Positions 52,547 through 60,945 of a stretch of DNA of 64,000 nt are shown here, piece by piece. Positions within the stretch are counted from its first letter, which is position 1. Each line of letters begins with the position of its first letter. Position numbers and translations under genes: made by a program. The notes under the pieces are model-generated. The model saw nothing but the letters and a program-made list of their open reading frames with translations. It made no database searches and was not told where the DNA came from. Origin of the DNA: Burkholderiales bacterium (GTDB taxonomy: Bacteria; Pseudomonadota; Gammaproteobacteria; Burkholderiales; Burkholderiaceae_B); assembly GCA_027484315.1 (NCBI GenBank), contig JAIXTE010000073.1:17285-81284 (forward strand), given 5' to 3'.

Positions 52547-54651
52547 AATGTCAACTGCACAGGCACCCCGTTAAGGGCCGCATTGCCGCTTGGCTCGTCG
52601 AGCCATTGCTCGTCGGTCAGGTCATTGCAACTGACACCCGCATGTGAACTGGCCACCCGTAGCTGCACGCCCGGTTTGTCGTGCCCCCAACCGTGGGGAA
52701 TACTGACCACGCCTGGCATTACTTCATCCGATATTTCTACTGGAATGGTAATGTTCCCCACTCGGCTGCTGACACGCACCATGTCTCCTTCCGCAAACTG
52801 CAAGCGGCTTGCATCGTGCGGATTCAGCATCACAGTGCACCTGTTTTTGCCTTTGACCAGTCGCTCGGAATTGTGCATCCAGGAATTGTTGCTGCGAATG
52901 TGCCTGCGACCAATCAGGATCAGCGAATCGCTGGCTGAACCGCCCGCCCGAATCAGTCCATTGACATAACTTGCTGTGGCGACCAGCACCTCGGCAGGTG
53001 CGGCTTGAATGATTTTATTGGGTGTTTGCAAACGCTGCGGAAAACTTGGCTTCAACGGGCCCAGGTCAATCCCTTCGGGGTGCTGCTTAAGCTTCTCCAG
53101 GCTCAACTTGTGTTCGCTGTTCATGCCAAATGGGCCCATCTGCAACCCCATGTCCAGAATCATCTGCGGAGGCATGGACGGGCGTGCCGGTTTGCCCAGC
53201 TTGGCTGAATAACAGGCAGCCAATTTGTCCATCAACTCCCAGTCGTGCAGGGCACCCTCGGGTTTCGGCAAGGTTGCAGCACTGTACTTGGCCTGATTGC
53301 GCACACCAAAAATATTGAAAATCAAATCATAGTGGTCGTGCTCAAGCGGTGCCGTGCTGGGCAAAATCACATCGGCATGCCGGTTGGTTTCATTAATGTA
53401 CAAATCCACCGACACCATGAATTCCAGCCCGCCAATGGCCTTGTCCAATTGCTGCCCATTGGGGGTAGACAACACAGGGTTGCCCGCCAGGGTCACCAAG
53501 GCCTTGATCTGCCCTTCCCCTTCAACCAGCATTTCTTCGGCCATCACTGCACTGGGAAACTCGCCCAGTGCCTCGGGCTTGTTGCTCACCCGGCTGTGCC
53601 AGCGGGCATAACTTCCGGGCTTGCTGTTCGGTGCTGCAATCAGGTCCAGGGCCGGGTGGGTCACCAGCGTGCCACCTTCCTTGTCCGTATTGCCTGTAAT
53701 CAGGTTCAGCAAATTGATTGCCCACTGGGCCAAAGTGCCGTGGCGCTGCGTGCAGGCACCCATGCGGCCATAGGCCACAGCCTTGTCTGCCTTGGCAAAA
53801 TCACGGGCAATTTGGCGAATGGTGTCGGCGGGTATACCGCACTCGGCTTGTGCCACTTCAGGTGTTACCTTTGAAATCGCATCCAGTGCCTGCTGCACAC
53901 CTTCGGTGAAAGTCGCAAGCCTGTCCATGCGAACCAGGCCTTCCGCAACAACGGTGTTGATCAGGGCAAACAGAAAGGCTGCATCACCCGCCGGCTTGAT
54001 GAAATGGTGCTCATCCGCCACTTGGGCTGTTTCTGTTCTGCGCGGGTCAACCACCACCAGTTTTCCACCACGCGCCTGCAAGGCCTTGATGCGCTTGGCC
54101 ACGTCGGGCACAGTCATCAGGCTGCCGTTGGATGCAATCGGGTTGGCGCCCAGCATCAGGAAATAATCCGTGTGGTCAATGTCGGGTATCGTGATCAGCA
54201 ATTGGTGCCCGAACATCCAGTAGGCCAGCAATTGCATTGGCAACTGGTCTACCGAAGTGGCCGAAAACCGGTTGCGGGTTTTAAGCAAACCCAGAAAATT
54301 TGCGCTGTGGGTCATCAAGCCCCAGTTGTGCACATTCGGGTTGCCTTGGTACACACCCACGGCATTGTTGCCATACTTTTGCTGCACATTGAACAAGCCT
54401 TCACAGGCCAGTTCAATGGCATCTTCCCAAGTGGTTTGTACCCATTGACCATCTACCTTTTTGACCGGCATGGTGAGGCGGTCCGGGTCTTCCTGAATGT
54501 CTTTCAACGCCACCGCCTTGGGGCAAATGTGTCCACGGCTGAAGGGGTCTTGCTCATCGCCCTTGATGGATATGACCTGGTCATTTTCCACTTCAATTTT
54601 CAGGCCACAAATGGCTTCACACAAATGGCAGGCACGGCGGTGAGTGTTCAA
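52537..54651 (-). CDS. Molybdopterin oxidoreductase (formate-dehydrogenase/BisC-like, cytosolic)
   Basis: 704 residues. The N-terminal 4Fe-4S site has Cys8, Cys11, Cys15 and Cys43 ('CHLCEAICG ... GHICPK'), followed by molybdopterin domains ('VYQGNPNVHNWGLMTHS', 'FLMLGANPIASNGSL', 'KLVVVDPRRTETAQVADEHHFIKPAGDAAFLFALINTVV') and the C-terminal binding domain ('LILIGRRHIRSNNSWMHNSERL ... MLNPHDASRLQFAEGDMVRVSS'). No Tat signal, so it acts in the cytoplasm; the substrate is unknown. TTG start with GAGGAG 9 bases upstream. Stand-alone, without a neighbouring electron-transfer subunit. Confidence 0.83.
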   Translation of the reverse strand: MNTHRRACHLCEAICGLKIEVENDQVISIKGDEQDPFSRGHICPKAVALKDIQEDPDRLTMPVKKVDGQWVQTTWEDAIELACEGLFNVQQKYGNNAVGVYQGNPNVHNWGLMTHSANFLGLLKTRNRFSATSVDQLPMQLLAYWMFGHQLLITIPDIDHTDYFLMLGANPIASNGSLMTVPDVAKRIKALQARGGKLVVVDPRRTETAQVADEHHFIKPAGDAAFLFALINTVVAEGLVRMDRLATFTEGVQQALDAISKVTPEVAQAECGIPADTIRQIARDFAKADKAVAYGRMGACTQRHGTLAQWAINLLNLITGNTDKEGGTLVTHPALDLIAAPNSKPGSYARWHSRVSNKPEALGEFPSAVMAEEMLVEGEGQIKALVTLAGNPVLSTPNGQQLDKAIGGLEFMVSVDLYINETNRHADVILPSTAPLEHDHYDLIFNIFGVRNQAKYSAATLPKPEGALHDWELMDKLAACYSAKLGKPARPSMPPQMILDMGLQMGPFGMNSEHKLSLEKLKQHPEGIDLGPLKPSFPQRLQTPNKIIQAAPAEVLVATASYVNGLIRAGGSASDSLILIGRRHIRSNNSWMHNSERLVKGKNRCTVMLNPHDASRLQFAEGDMVRVSSRVGNITIPVEISDEVMPGVVSIPHGWGHDKPGVQLRVASSHAGVSCNDLTDEQWLDEPSGNAALNGVPVQLTLAA

Positions 54652-54674
54652 GGTTGTCTCCTCTCTTCTACTTT

Positions 54675-55580
54675 TTATTTGCTGCCAATGTTTTCCACGG
54701 CCTGCTTCATGGGTTCATCATGCTCAGCCAAGCGCTGGGTAGTCTCGGGCCAGGCATACGGATTCAACTTGCGGCGTGTACTTTCCTGTTCACCCAAACG
54801 CCCCAGTGCTTCCAGTGCTGCGCGAATGCGAGCTGGCCCGACAAACACATCGTCTTGCAATACGCTATCGCCATTCACATAGCGGGCATTGCGTACAGCA
54901 GACGGAAAAGCTTGTTGTGAACCACCCTTACCTGCAGAAGCATAATTGACCCAATACCACTGCGCCTCGTAGCTTTGAGAAAACAGTTCGCTGTCCTGCA
55001 CAGGCGATCCAAAACTTGCTTTGGTCGATTCTTTGCGCAAAGCACTTTCCGCCCAACGGGCCATACCTTCCAGAAACCACGCACGCTTGAACGGCGTGTA
55101 ACCGTACTGCACCAGGTGGAACCATTCATGGGCAGGCGACAAATTACGCGCGCTCAGCTTGTTGGACAAATTGATCAGCAAAACGCAATCACCCTGCCTG
55201 TTCTGCTGCGCATCGTCAAAGGCCAAACCATTGCCTGTCATGTCCAGGAACTGCACAAGCACCAACTCAGAATCCTGGCTTTTGTAACGCGGCTGTTTCA
55301 GGGGATCAATAAAATTGAAACTTGTAAACAGGGCCCTCGTGGTTTCAAGCTGAATGGCCACATCTTCAACCAGGTCGGGAATCTTGTTCTTGTTAATGTC
55401 AACAGTGTCGGCAAGCGCGTTGGCGCCGGTCAACTCGTATTGCAGCAAAAAACTGCCGCGGCGGTATTCCTTCGAAAGCTCTTGGGGCAGCTTTCTGCAA
55501 CTTGAAGAAGCAAAAGCAGAATTCGCAAGCAAGGGCAGCAGGCAAGCCACCCCGATTTTCAGAAAACGACGAGAAATCAT
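54675..55580 (-). CDS. Secreted HExxH putative metallopeptidase
   Basis: About 301 residues from the ATG at 55580 (ATGA overlap with the gene upstream; a GTG two codons earlier is the alternative). Signal peptide 'FLKIGVACLLPLLANSAFA-SS'. A zinc-peptidase pattern is 'SPAHEWFHLVQYGYTPFKRAWFLEGMARWAESAL': HEWFH, followed 19 residues later by a Glu-Gly-x-x-x-W-x-E gluzincin-like segment. The upstream half has a calcium-type stretch 'DTVDINKNKIPDLVED'. Peptidase activity is inferred and the substrate unknown. Confidence 0.65.
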   Translation of the reverse strand: MISRRFLKIGVACLLPLLANSAFASSSCRKLPQELSKEYRRGSFLLQYELTGANALADTVDINKNKIPDLVEDVAIQLETTRALFTSFNFIDPLKQPRYKSQDSELVLVQFLDMTGNGLAFDDAQQNRQGDCVLLINLSNKLSARNLSPAHEWFHLVQYGYTPFKRAWFLEGMARWAESALRKESTKASFGSPVQDSELFSQSYEAQWYWVNYASAGKGGSQQAFPSAVRNARYVNGDSVLQDDVFVGPARIRAALEALGRLGEQESTRRKLNPYAWPETTQRLAEHDEPMKQAVENIGSK

Positions 55581-56137
55581 TTGCACAAATGTTCCATTCC
55601 AAACCGGAAACGCGCCCCGGTGTATTGTTCAATTTCGGCGATGGCCAAACAGGGGTTTTCCCCCCGCTCCATCAAGTGCTCCGCAGCGTAATCATTCGCA
55701 CGGCTTTCAACTTCATTTAAAAATGTCTTGAATTCAGGGTCCTCGCCATATGCACCCAGAAGGGTCATGAAGGCGTTGTTCATCAACTCCGTGTCCCGTG
55801 CATTGGCCTGGTGGATCTGTTTCAACAGGTCATAGCCCCGGCGCGGGTCGTCGTATTTCAAGTGCACCAGTTCATGCACAAACACATAGCGCAAGGCCGG
55901 TTCGCTCAAGCCTTCCGAAAAAGCCTCGTCGATAATGATCTGGCTTTTGCCCTTGGCAAATGCAAACAGGGGGCTGCTTTGAAAACCCATGCGGGAATAT
56001 GGCACCTGGTATTGCACTCGCAACTCTTCAAACAGGTTCAAGGTTTCAGAAAAGTCTCGCTTCGTGGGCGTGCTGCAACTGCCTGCCAAAGGAAGCAGCA
56101 CAAGCAGTAAAAATTTCCGAAACAATGTCAATGGCAT
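55577..56137 (-). CDS. Lipoprotein with HExxH zinc-peptidase motif
   Basis: 186 residues. Lipoprotein signal 'FRKFLLLVLLPLAGSCSTP' (lipobox LAGS-C). An M48-like core 'SQIIIDEAFSEGLSEPALRYVFVHELVHLKYDDPRRGYD' gives HELVH, with a later acidic helix 'VESRANDYAAEHLME' supplying the third ligand Glu. Shorter than a typical M48 peptidase. The gene overlaps the following secreted HExxH gene by 4 bases, so the pair are co-translated. Confidence 0.72.
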   Translation of the reverse strand: MPLTLFRKFLLLVLLPLAGSCSTPTKRDFSETLNLFEELRVQYQVPYSRMGFQSSPLFAFAKGKSQIIIDEAFSEGLSEPALRYVFVHELVHLKYDDPRRGYDLLKQIHQANARDTELMNNAFMTLLGAYGEDPEFKTFLNEVESRANDYAAEHLMERGENPCLAIAEIEQYTGARFRFGMEHLCK

Positions 56138-56150
56138 ATTACTGTACGAA

Positions 56151-56654
56151 TCATTTTCTGCCGCGGAACAACTTGCCTGGCAAGCCGCCGATAACGGAAA
56201 TGGGTTTCAGAAATCCGATGGAATGGGTCACGTCATCGACCTGTCGCTGAATCTGTCCAATCTGGATTTCGAATGAGTGCACATGCTCGCTGATGCCATC
56301 CACCTTGGAATTCAAATTGTCCACCTGCTGTGGAATGCGGTCCATGCGTTGCACAGTTTCCATGATGCGGTACGCCATCACCAGGAATTCCAGTGCGGCC
56401 CGGGTTACAGCGAAGGCAATCAACAGCCCGAAAGGCGTGATAGCCAGGGTAGCCAGGCCAGCCAGGCTTGAAAACCAGAATGCCACCGCATTCAAAGCCA
56501 CGAAAAACCCAAGAATGCCCAAGAGCAGCAGCGCATAAAACACCGGCAGCAACTGCATGGACAGGTATTGATTGAAGCGGAAATCGATCAAGCCTTTGCC
56601 GAAATTGTGAAAACCCCTGACAAAACCTGATGTGGCGGGTGTCTGCGCACTCAT
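56151..56654 (-). CDS. DUF4282 membrane protein
   Basis: 167 residues with two adjacent transmembrane helices ('LLPVFYALLLLGILGFFVALNAVAFWF' and 'LATLAITPFGLLIAFAVTRAALEFLVMAYRIMETVQRM') and a C-terminal coiled coil ('IPQQVDNLNSKVDGISEHVHSFEIQIGQIQRQVDDVTHS'). Matches DUF4282 in layout. Function unknown. It ends 14 bases before the lipoprotein start, so it is probably the first gene of this small operon. Confidence 0.72.
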   Translation of the reverse strand: MSAQTPATSGFVRGFHNFGKGLIDFRFNQYLSMQLLPVFYALLLLGILGFFVALNAVAFWFSSLAGLATLAITPFGLLIAFAVTRAALEFLVMAYRIMETVQRMDRIPQQVDNLNSKVDGISEHVHSFEIQIGQIQRQVDDVTHSIGFLKPISVIGGLPGKLFRGRK

Positions 56655-56810
56655 AAACTGTCTCCGATTTATCTTTTTATTGATTTATTCGCCTAGTGTA
56701 CATGCACCGGTGCAGGTGATTTCAACAGGACAGGAACTTCATTCCAGATACCCCCTCCAGATTTTTGCGTTACACTGCCTGCCCTTTCCCAACTCGACCG
56801 GAACCCTGCC

Positions 56811-57713
56811 ATGTGGTTTAAAAACCTGTTCATCTTTCGCCTCACCAAATGGGAAGAAACCCCCGAGTCGCTGGAAGACAAACTGGCCAAGCAAGCCCTG
56901 CAAGCCTGCGGCGGCATGGACCTGCAAACCCGCGGCTGGATATCTCCCAAAGCCGAAGGCGAACCTTTTGTGCACAAAACAGGCAAGCAACTGCTGATTT
57001 CGCTGGGTCTGGAGAAAAAGCTGCTGCCCGCCACCGTCATCAACCAGTTCACCAAGGCACGCGCTTTGGAAATTGAAGAGCGCGAAGGCTACAAGCCCGG
57101 TCGCAAGCAGATGAAGGAAATCAAGGAAGGCGTGACAGACGAACTGCTGCCCCGCGCTTTTGCCATTCGCAGCCGCATCAATGCCTGGATCGACACCGAA
57201 GGCAACTGGCTTGTGGTCGACGCCGCCAGCCCGGCCAAGGCCGATGAACTGGTGGGCATGCTATTGAAATCGGTCGACGGCATCAGCATGACTCTGATTA
57301 AAACCAAAGTGTCGCCGGTTGTGGCCATGACAGCCTGGCTGTCAGAAAACGACAACCCGCCCCCCTTTACCGTGGACCAGGATTGCGAACTGAAAAGCCG
57401 CGGCGAACAGGCCGCCACGGTGCGCTATGTGAAGCACACCCTGGAATCGGATGAAATTGCACGCCACATCAAGGGCGGCAAAGACGTCACCAAGCTGGCC
57501 ATGACCTGGGCTGACAAGGTTTCTTTTGTGTTGCATGAAAACCTGCAAGTGAAACGCGTGGCCCCATTGGACGTGATCAAGGAACAGGCCGCCACCAGTG
57601 CAGACGACGACGCGTTTGACACCGATTTCGCCCTGATGAGCGGCGAGTTGCGCAAGCTGCTGCCCGCACTGATCGACATCCTCGGCGGCGAACTGACTAC
57701 ATCCACGCAGTAA
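56811..57713 (+). CDS. rdgC: Recombination-associated protein RdgC
   Basis: 300 residues, full-length RdgC. It starts with MWFKNLFIFRL, then 'LEDKLAKQALQACGGMDLQTRGWISPKAEGEPFVH', 'LLISLGLEKKLLPATVINQFTKARALEIEEREGYKPGRKQMKEIKEGVTDELLPRAFAIRSRINAWID', and the tail 'DVIKEQAATSADDDAFDTDFALMSGELRKLLPALIDILGGE'. The family forms a ring-shaped dimer that coats double-stranded DNA and restrains RecA; it sits on the nucleoid. Stand-alone gene. Confidence 0.97.
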   Translation: MWFKNLFIFRLTKWEETPESLEDKLAKQALQACGGMDLQTRGWISPKAEGEPFVHKTGKQLLISLGLEKKLLPATVINQFTKARALEIEEREGYKPGRKQMKEIKEGVTDELLPRAFAIRSRINAWIDTEGNWLVVDAASPAKADELVGMLLKSVDGISMTLIKTKVSPVVAMTAWLSENDNPPPFTVDQDCELKSRGEQAATVRYVKHTLESDEIARHIKGGKDVTKLAMTWADKVSFVLHENLQVKRVAPLDVIKEQAATSADDDAFDTDFALMSGELRKLLPALIDILGGELTTSTQ

Positions 57714-57728
57714 ATTGTCAATTTGTGT

Positions 57729-57755
57729 CACAACGAAAAGCTGGTTTTCGTTGTG
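57729..57755. repeat. Inverted repeat after rdgC
   Basis: An 11-bp perfect stem CACAACGAAAA / TTTTCGTTGTG with a 5-base loop, starting 15 bases past the rdgC stop. There is no T-run, but its place suggests a transcript end for rdgC. Confidence 0.55.
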
Positions 57756-57870
57756 GCACCGCCTCAACAATCACGAACTATTATTAAATATTTAAATTGG
57801 GGTTCTGTCTCGGGGAAAGTATCAGTATGATTCATGCATCCTTTGAACCACTGGTTAAAACCAACCTTCA

Positions 57871-59031
57871 ATGACCACTCGCGTTGACCCCAATAGCCCC
57901 TACAACTGGCCCGGTGTAATTACTCTCTTCGGAACTTCGATTGCAGCCCTAGTCGCCATTCCCCTGTACGCCTGGTTTAACGACTTCAGCACAGCAGCCT
58001 GGGTGTCTTTTGTAGTATTGGCGATTGCCAACGGCATGGCCATCACCGCGGGCTACCACCGCCTTTGGGCGCACCGCACCTATGAAGCCCACTGGACAGT
58101 GCGCTTTGTATTGATGTTTTTCGGCACCATGGCGGTTCAAAACAGCGTGTTGGTGTGGGCCTCGGGCCACCGTACCCACCACCGCCACGTGGACGACACC
58201 GAGCACGATCCCTATTCAGCGAAGCGCGGTTTCTGGTTTTCGCACATGGGCTGGATGTTGCGCAAATATGAATCCGGCAAGGAAGACTTCAGCAACGCAC
58301 CCGACTTGCTGAAAGACCCCATGGTCATGTTCCAGCACAAGCACTACACGGTATTGGCGCTGGGCACCAACTTCATCCTGCCCGTCATTATTGGCTTCAT
58401 GGTGGGTGACGTGTGGGGTGTTGTACTGCTGGGCGGCCTGATGCGCCTTGTTTGGTCGCACCAAACCACGTTTTTCATCAACTCGCTGGCGCACATCTGG
58501 GGCCGCCGCCCCTACACCGATGAAAACACCGCGCGCGACAACGACATTCTGGCCGTATTCACTTATGGTGAGGGTTATCACAACTACCACCACCTGTTCC
58601 AGTACGACTATCGCAACGGCATCAAGTGGTTTCATATCGACCCCACCAAGTGGCTGATCGCAGGTTTGTCCTTCGTGGGCCTGACCAAGAATCTGAAGCG
58701 CTGCGACACTTTCGCCATTGAAAAAGCACGCATTGCCATGCAGTTCAAGCGTGCCGAGCAAAAAATGCAAGCGCACCCAACTGCCATGCAAGCGCAGATG
58801 GAAGCGATGAAAGTACGCCTGGCGCAGGAATACGAGCACTACAGCAAGGCCTTGCAAGACTGGGCCAAGCTGAAAGAAGCCTGGTACAACGACACCAAGA
58901 ACGCCCTGAAAAGCGGCGAAACCCTTGCAGCCTACAAGCTAAAGTTCAAAGCGATGGAAGTGGAAATGCGCCTGCAGCGCAAGCGCCTGCAGGCACTGGT
59001 CAGCCAGGTGAAAAAGCCCTCATTTGCATAA
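57871..59031 (+). CDS. Acyl-CoA/lipid desaturase (delta-9 type) with coiled-coil tail
   Basis: 386 residues. Membrane desaturase with three histidine boxes: HRLWAH (63-68), HRTHHRH (100-106) and EGYHNYHH (234-241), with four hydrophobic helices between. It inserts a cis double bond in fatty acyl chains using O2 and two di-iron-site electrons. After the catalytic core (about 280 residues, the usual bacterial size), about 100 residues form a strongly charged coiled coil ('FKRAEQKMQAHPTAMQAQMEAMKVRLAQEYEHY ... KAMEVEMRLQRKRLQALVSQV') which is an uncommon addition. ATG at 57871. Not physically linked to the lipid cluster. Confidence 0.88.
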   Translation: MTTRVDPNSPYNWPGVITLFGTSIAALVAIPLYAWFNDFSTAAWVSFVVLAIANGMAITAGYHRLWAHRTYEAHWTVRFVLMFFGTMAVQNSVLVWASGHRTHHRHVDDTEHDPYSAKRGFWFSHMGWMLRKYESGKEDFSNAPDLLKDPMVMFQHKHYTVLALGTNFILPVIIGFMVGDVWGVVLLGGLMRLVWSHQTTFFINSLAHIWGRRPYTDENTARDNDILAVFTYGEGYHNYHHLFQYDYRNGIKWFHIDPTKWLIAGLSFVGLTKNLKRCDTFAIEKARIAMQFKRAEQKMQAHPTAMQAQMEAMKVRLAQEYEHYSKALQDWAKLKEAWYNDTKNALKSGETLAAYKLKFKAMEVEMRLQRKRLQALVSQVKKPSFA

Positions 59032-59041
59032 AACCAGTTGC

Positions 59042-59944
59042 TTAAACCCACCGGGCCAGCGTAACTGCTACTGCTGACCCGGTTGAAATGGCACCCACCC
59101 AAAGCCTGGCCATCAAACCGCCGGGCTTTGTTGTTTTTGAAGCCGCTTCATCGCGGTGCGCGCATTCATCCAGCTGGTACTCAATCAACTGCGCCCTCAA
59201 CTCTGGATGCGTGCCCACCACATTCAGCTTTTCAATCTGTTCCTGGTAATGCAGGTTCACGAAGCTTTCAACAGCAGCAATGGTGCGGTACACCGCCTGT
59301 TTGCCAAACAGCGCAGGCAGCACCCCAGTCATGAAACCGGCGATGCGCCAGGGCACCAGCAGCCAACTGCGGCGAAACAGGGGCAACAACTGGTTCATGG
59401 CCTGCAAATGGCGTTGCTCGGTCTGCAAGTGTTCCGTGGCAAAAGCACGAATTTCAGCATCGCGCGACACTGCCAGAATGCCCCTGTAAATCCACACCGC
59501 CCCGGTTTCCCCGGCGTGGTCTGTGCGAATGTCGGCCACAAGCGTGGCAGGCAGGTGACTGGTATCAAATTTCAGGATGAACCGCTGCAACACCGGGCGA
59601 ACTGGCAAAAAACCGCGATATGCCCTTTCCATGCACCACAGCATGCCCGGCACCTTGGCCAGCGAAGCCAACACCCGCCAGCCCGGCAATTGCGACCACA
59701 CATGCACAAAGGCCTCTGCACCGCTGAGCAATTCACCAGCGGCTGTACGCGTGTGAAAACGCGCCATCAATTGGTCTTTGGTTTGGCCCGCGGGCAAGGG
59801 TGTCAGCGGATCCGACACGTCAACCCAGTCAATGGGCTGATCAGGTTTGATGTTCTGGTACACCGCAATTTCGCGGCGGCACATGGGACATGAGCCGTCG
59901 AAATACACCTGAACACATTGGGATTGTTGGTCTTCTACTGCCAT
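59042..59944 (-). CDS. Fusion of DCC-family thiol-disulfide domain and Coq7-type hydroxylase
   Basis: 300 residues. The N-terminal domain (about 10-120) carries the DCC motif 'VYFDGSCPMCRREIAVYQ' of the DUF393 family. The C-terminal domain (about 135-300) is a Coq7-type diiron hydroxylase: 'IRTDHAGETGAVWIYRGILAVSRD' (E146), 'EHLQTEQRHLQAM', 'AAVESFVNLHYQEQIEKL' and 'LIEYQLDECAHRDEAASK'. Coq7 performs the last ring hydroxylation of ubiquinone before the final methylation. The DCC part has a redox cysteine pair and no settled function. Fusion seems genuine: the frame is unbroken and both parts are complete. Confidence 0.85.
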   Translation of the reverse strand: MAVEDQQSQCVQVYFDGSCPMCRREIAVYQNIKPDQPIDWVDVSDPLTPLPAGQTKDQLMARFHTRTAAGELLSGAEAFVHVWSQLPGWRVLASLAKVPGMLWCMERAYRGFLPVRPVLQRFILKFDTSHLPATLVADIRTDHAGETGAVWIYRGILAVSRDAEIRAFATEHLQTEQRHLQAMNQLLPLFRRSWLLVPWRIAGFMTGVLPALFGKQAVYRTIAAVESFVNLHYQEQIEKLNVVGTHPELRAQLIEYQLDECAHRDEAASKTTKPGGLMARLWVGAISTGSAVAVTLARWV

Positions 59945-60012
59945 GACCGTACTGCCTTGTTTGAAACTGCTTTGGATGAAAAACCGGGTAGCGTGAACGC
60001 TTTCTCCCGCAT

Positions 60013-60225
60013 TTAACCCAGTTTAACCGTGTACTTCACACCATTGAACTCGATCACATCCCCACCCACAATTTTCTTGCGCTTCTGGGTTTCCACTGCG
60101 CCGTTGACACGCACATGGCCATCGGCAATCACGTTTTTTGCTTCACCGCCACTGGACAACCAACCCTGAAATTTCAGGATTTTGTACAGCTCCACGGGCT
60201 CTTTGTTGATGATGACTTCGTTCAT
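60013..60225 (-). CDS. S4 RNA-binding domain protein (YbcJ-like)
   Basis: 70 residues covering a single S4 domain: 'VELYKILKFQGWLSSGGEAKNVIADGHVRVNGAVETQKRKKIVGGDVIEFNGVKYTV'. The domain binds structured RNA; small YbcJ-type proteins are thought to act on ribosomal or tRNA elements, though the role is unsettled. Confidence 0.85.
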   Translation of the reverse strand: MNEVIINKEPVELYKILKFQGWLSSGGEAKNVIADGHVRVNGAVETQKRKKIVGGDVIEFNGVKYTVKLG

Positions 60226-60261
60226 GTTAATTTGTATCCTGACCTGTTGAAAGGTTTGTAT

Positions 60262-60549
60262 TTATACGCTGACCACTGGCCGAACAGCCGCCTTGCTGGC
60301 CTGCTTTGCGTGCCAAAGGTCATATTGAAGCTGCTGTTGAAGCCAAACTTCCGGATTGCCACCAAGCCACTGCGCCAAGCGAATGGCCATGTCTGCACTG
60401 ATGGCGGCCTTCCCGTTGATCATTCTGGAAAACGCGACGCGAGAAACTCCAAGTTGCAGTGCTGCATCGGTGACTGAAACTCCAAGTGAAGGCAACACAT
60501 CCAGCTTGATTGTGAGACCCGGGTGAGGCGGGTTGTGCATATTACTCAT
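60262..60549 (-). CDS. higA: HigA-type antitoxin (XRE HTH)
   Basis: 95 residues of HTH regulator of the HigA/VapI type: '[71 protein letters not shown]'. The family binds its own promoter and neutralises the co-expressed toxin. It follows the toxin gene by 21 bases, the toxin-first order characteristic of higBA. The start could be the ATG at 60540 instead. Confidence 0.9.
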   Translation of the reverse strand: MSNMHNPPHPGLTIKLDVLPSLGVSVTDAALQLGVSRVAFSRMINGKAAISADMAIRLAQWLGGNPEVWLQQQLQYDLWHAKQASKAAVRPVVSV

Positions 60550-60570
60550 AATTAATTAAACCTGCCTGAT

Positions 60571-60849
60571 TTAGTGATAATCCTGATAATTCACAATTTC
60601 CGCGTGACCACATTCAAATTTGAAAGTTAAACGCCAATTGCCGCTAACCCAAACCGACCAATGATCTTTTAGGCTGCCTGAAAGACGATGTAGTTTCCAT
60701 CCCGGAATATCCATGTCTTTGGCAGACACTGCAGCGTCAAGTCGAAACAACTGGCGTCGAAGCTTTTCACTGTGATCAGGATTAATACCGCGTTGGCTAC
60801 CTGTCCGAAAAAACTTTTCGAGACCTTTGTGAGCAAAACTTTTGATCAT
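60571..60849 (-). CDS. higB: HigB-type RelE-family toxin
   Basis: 92 residues from the ATG at 60849: 'MIKSFAHKGLEKFFRTGSQRGINPDHSEKLRRQLFRLDAAVSAKDMDIPGWKLHRLSGSLKDHWSVWVSGNWRLTFKF', a RelE/HigB fold whose family cuts mRNA on the ribosome. The start is chosen because it matches HigB length; the frame extends 21 codons further upstream over the operator, which is implausible. The paired antitoxin follows. Confidence 0.92.
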   Translation of the reverse strand: MIKSFAHKGLEKFFRTGSQRGINPDHSEKLRRQLFRLDAAVSAKDMDIPGWKLHRLSGSLKDHWSVWVSGNWRLTFKFECGHAEIVNYQDYH

Positions 60850-60852
60850 GGA

Positions 60853-60880
60853 TTGTATCTTGTATCGCATCAGGATACAA
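60853..60880. promoter_or_regulatory. Putative HigA operator
   Basis: TTGTATC (60860-60866) and GATACAA (60874-60880) form a 7-bp inverted repeat with a 7-base spacer immediately upstream of higB, and TTGTATC occurs again at 60853-60859. This is the expected place and form for antitoxin-mediated autoregulation. Confidence 0.65.
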
Positions 60881-60945
60881 ATTATTTGAAGAACTGTATT
60901 GTGCGCAAGCAAACCTAAAGCACAAAACGTCTCACACCATCTAGA

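Noticed and set aside
57729..57755. Strong rho-independent terminator after rdgC
   Set aside because: The stem is good but no T-run follows, so it is listed only as an inverted repeat.
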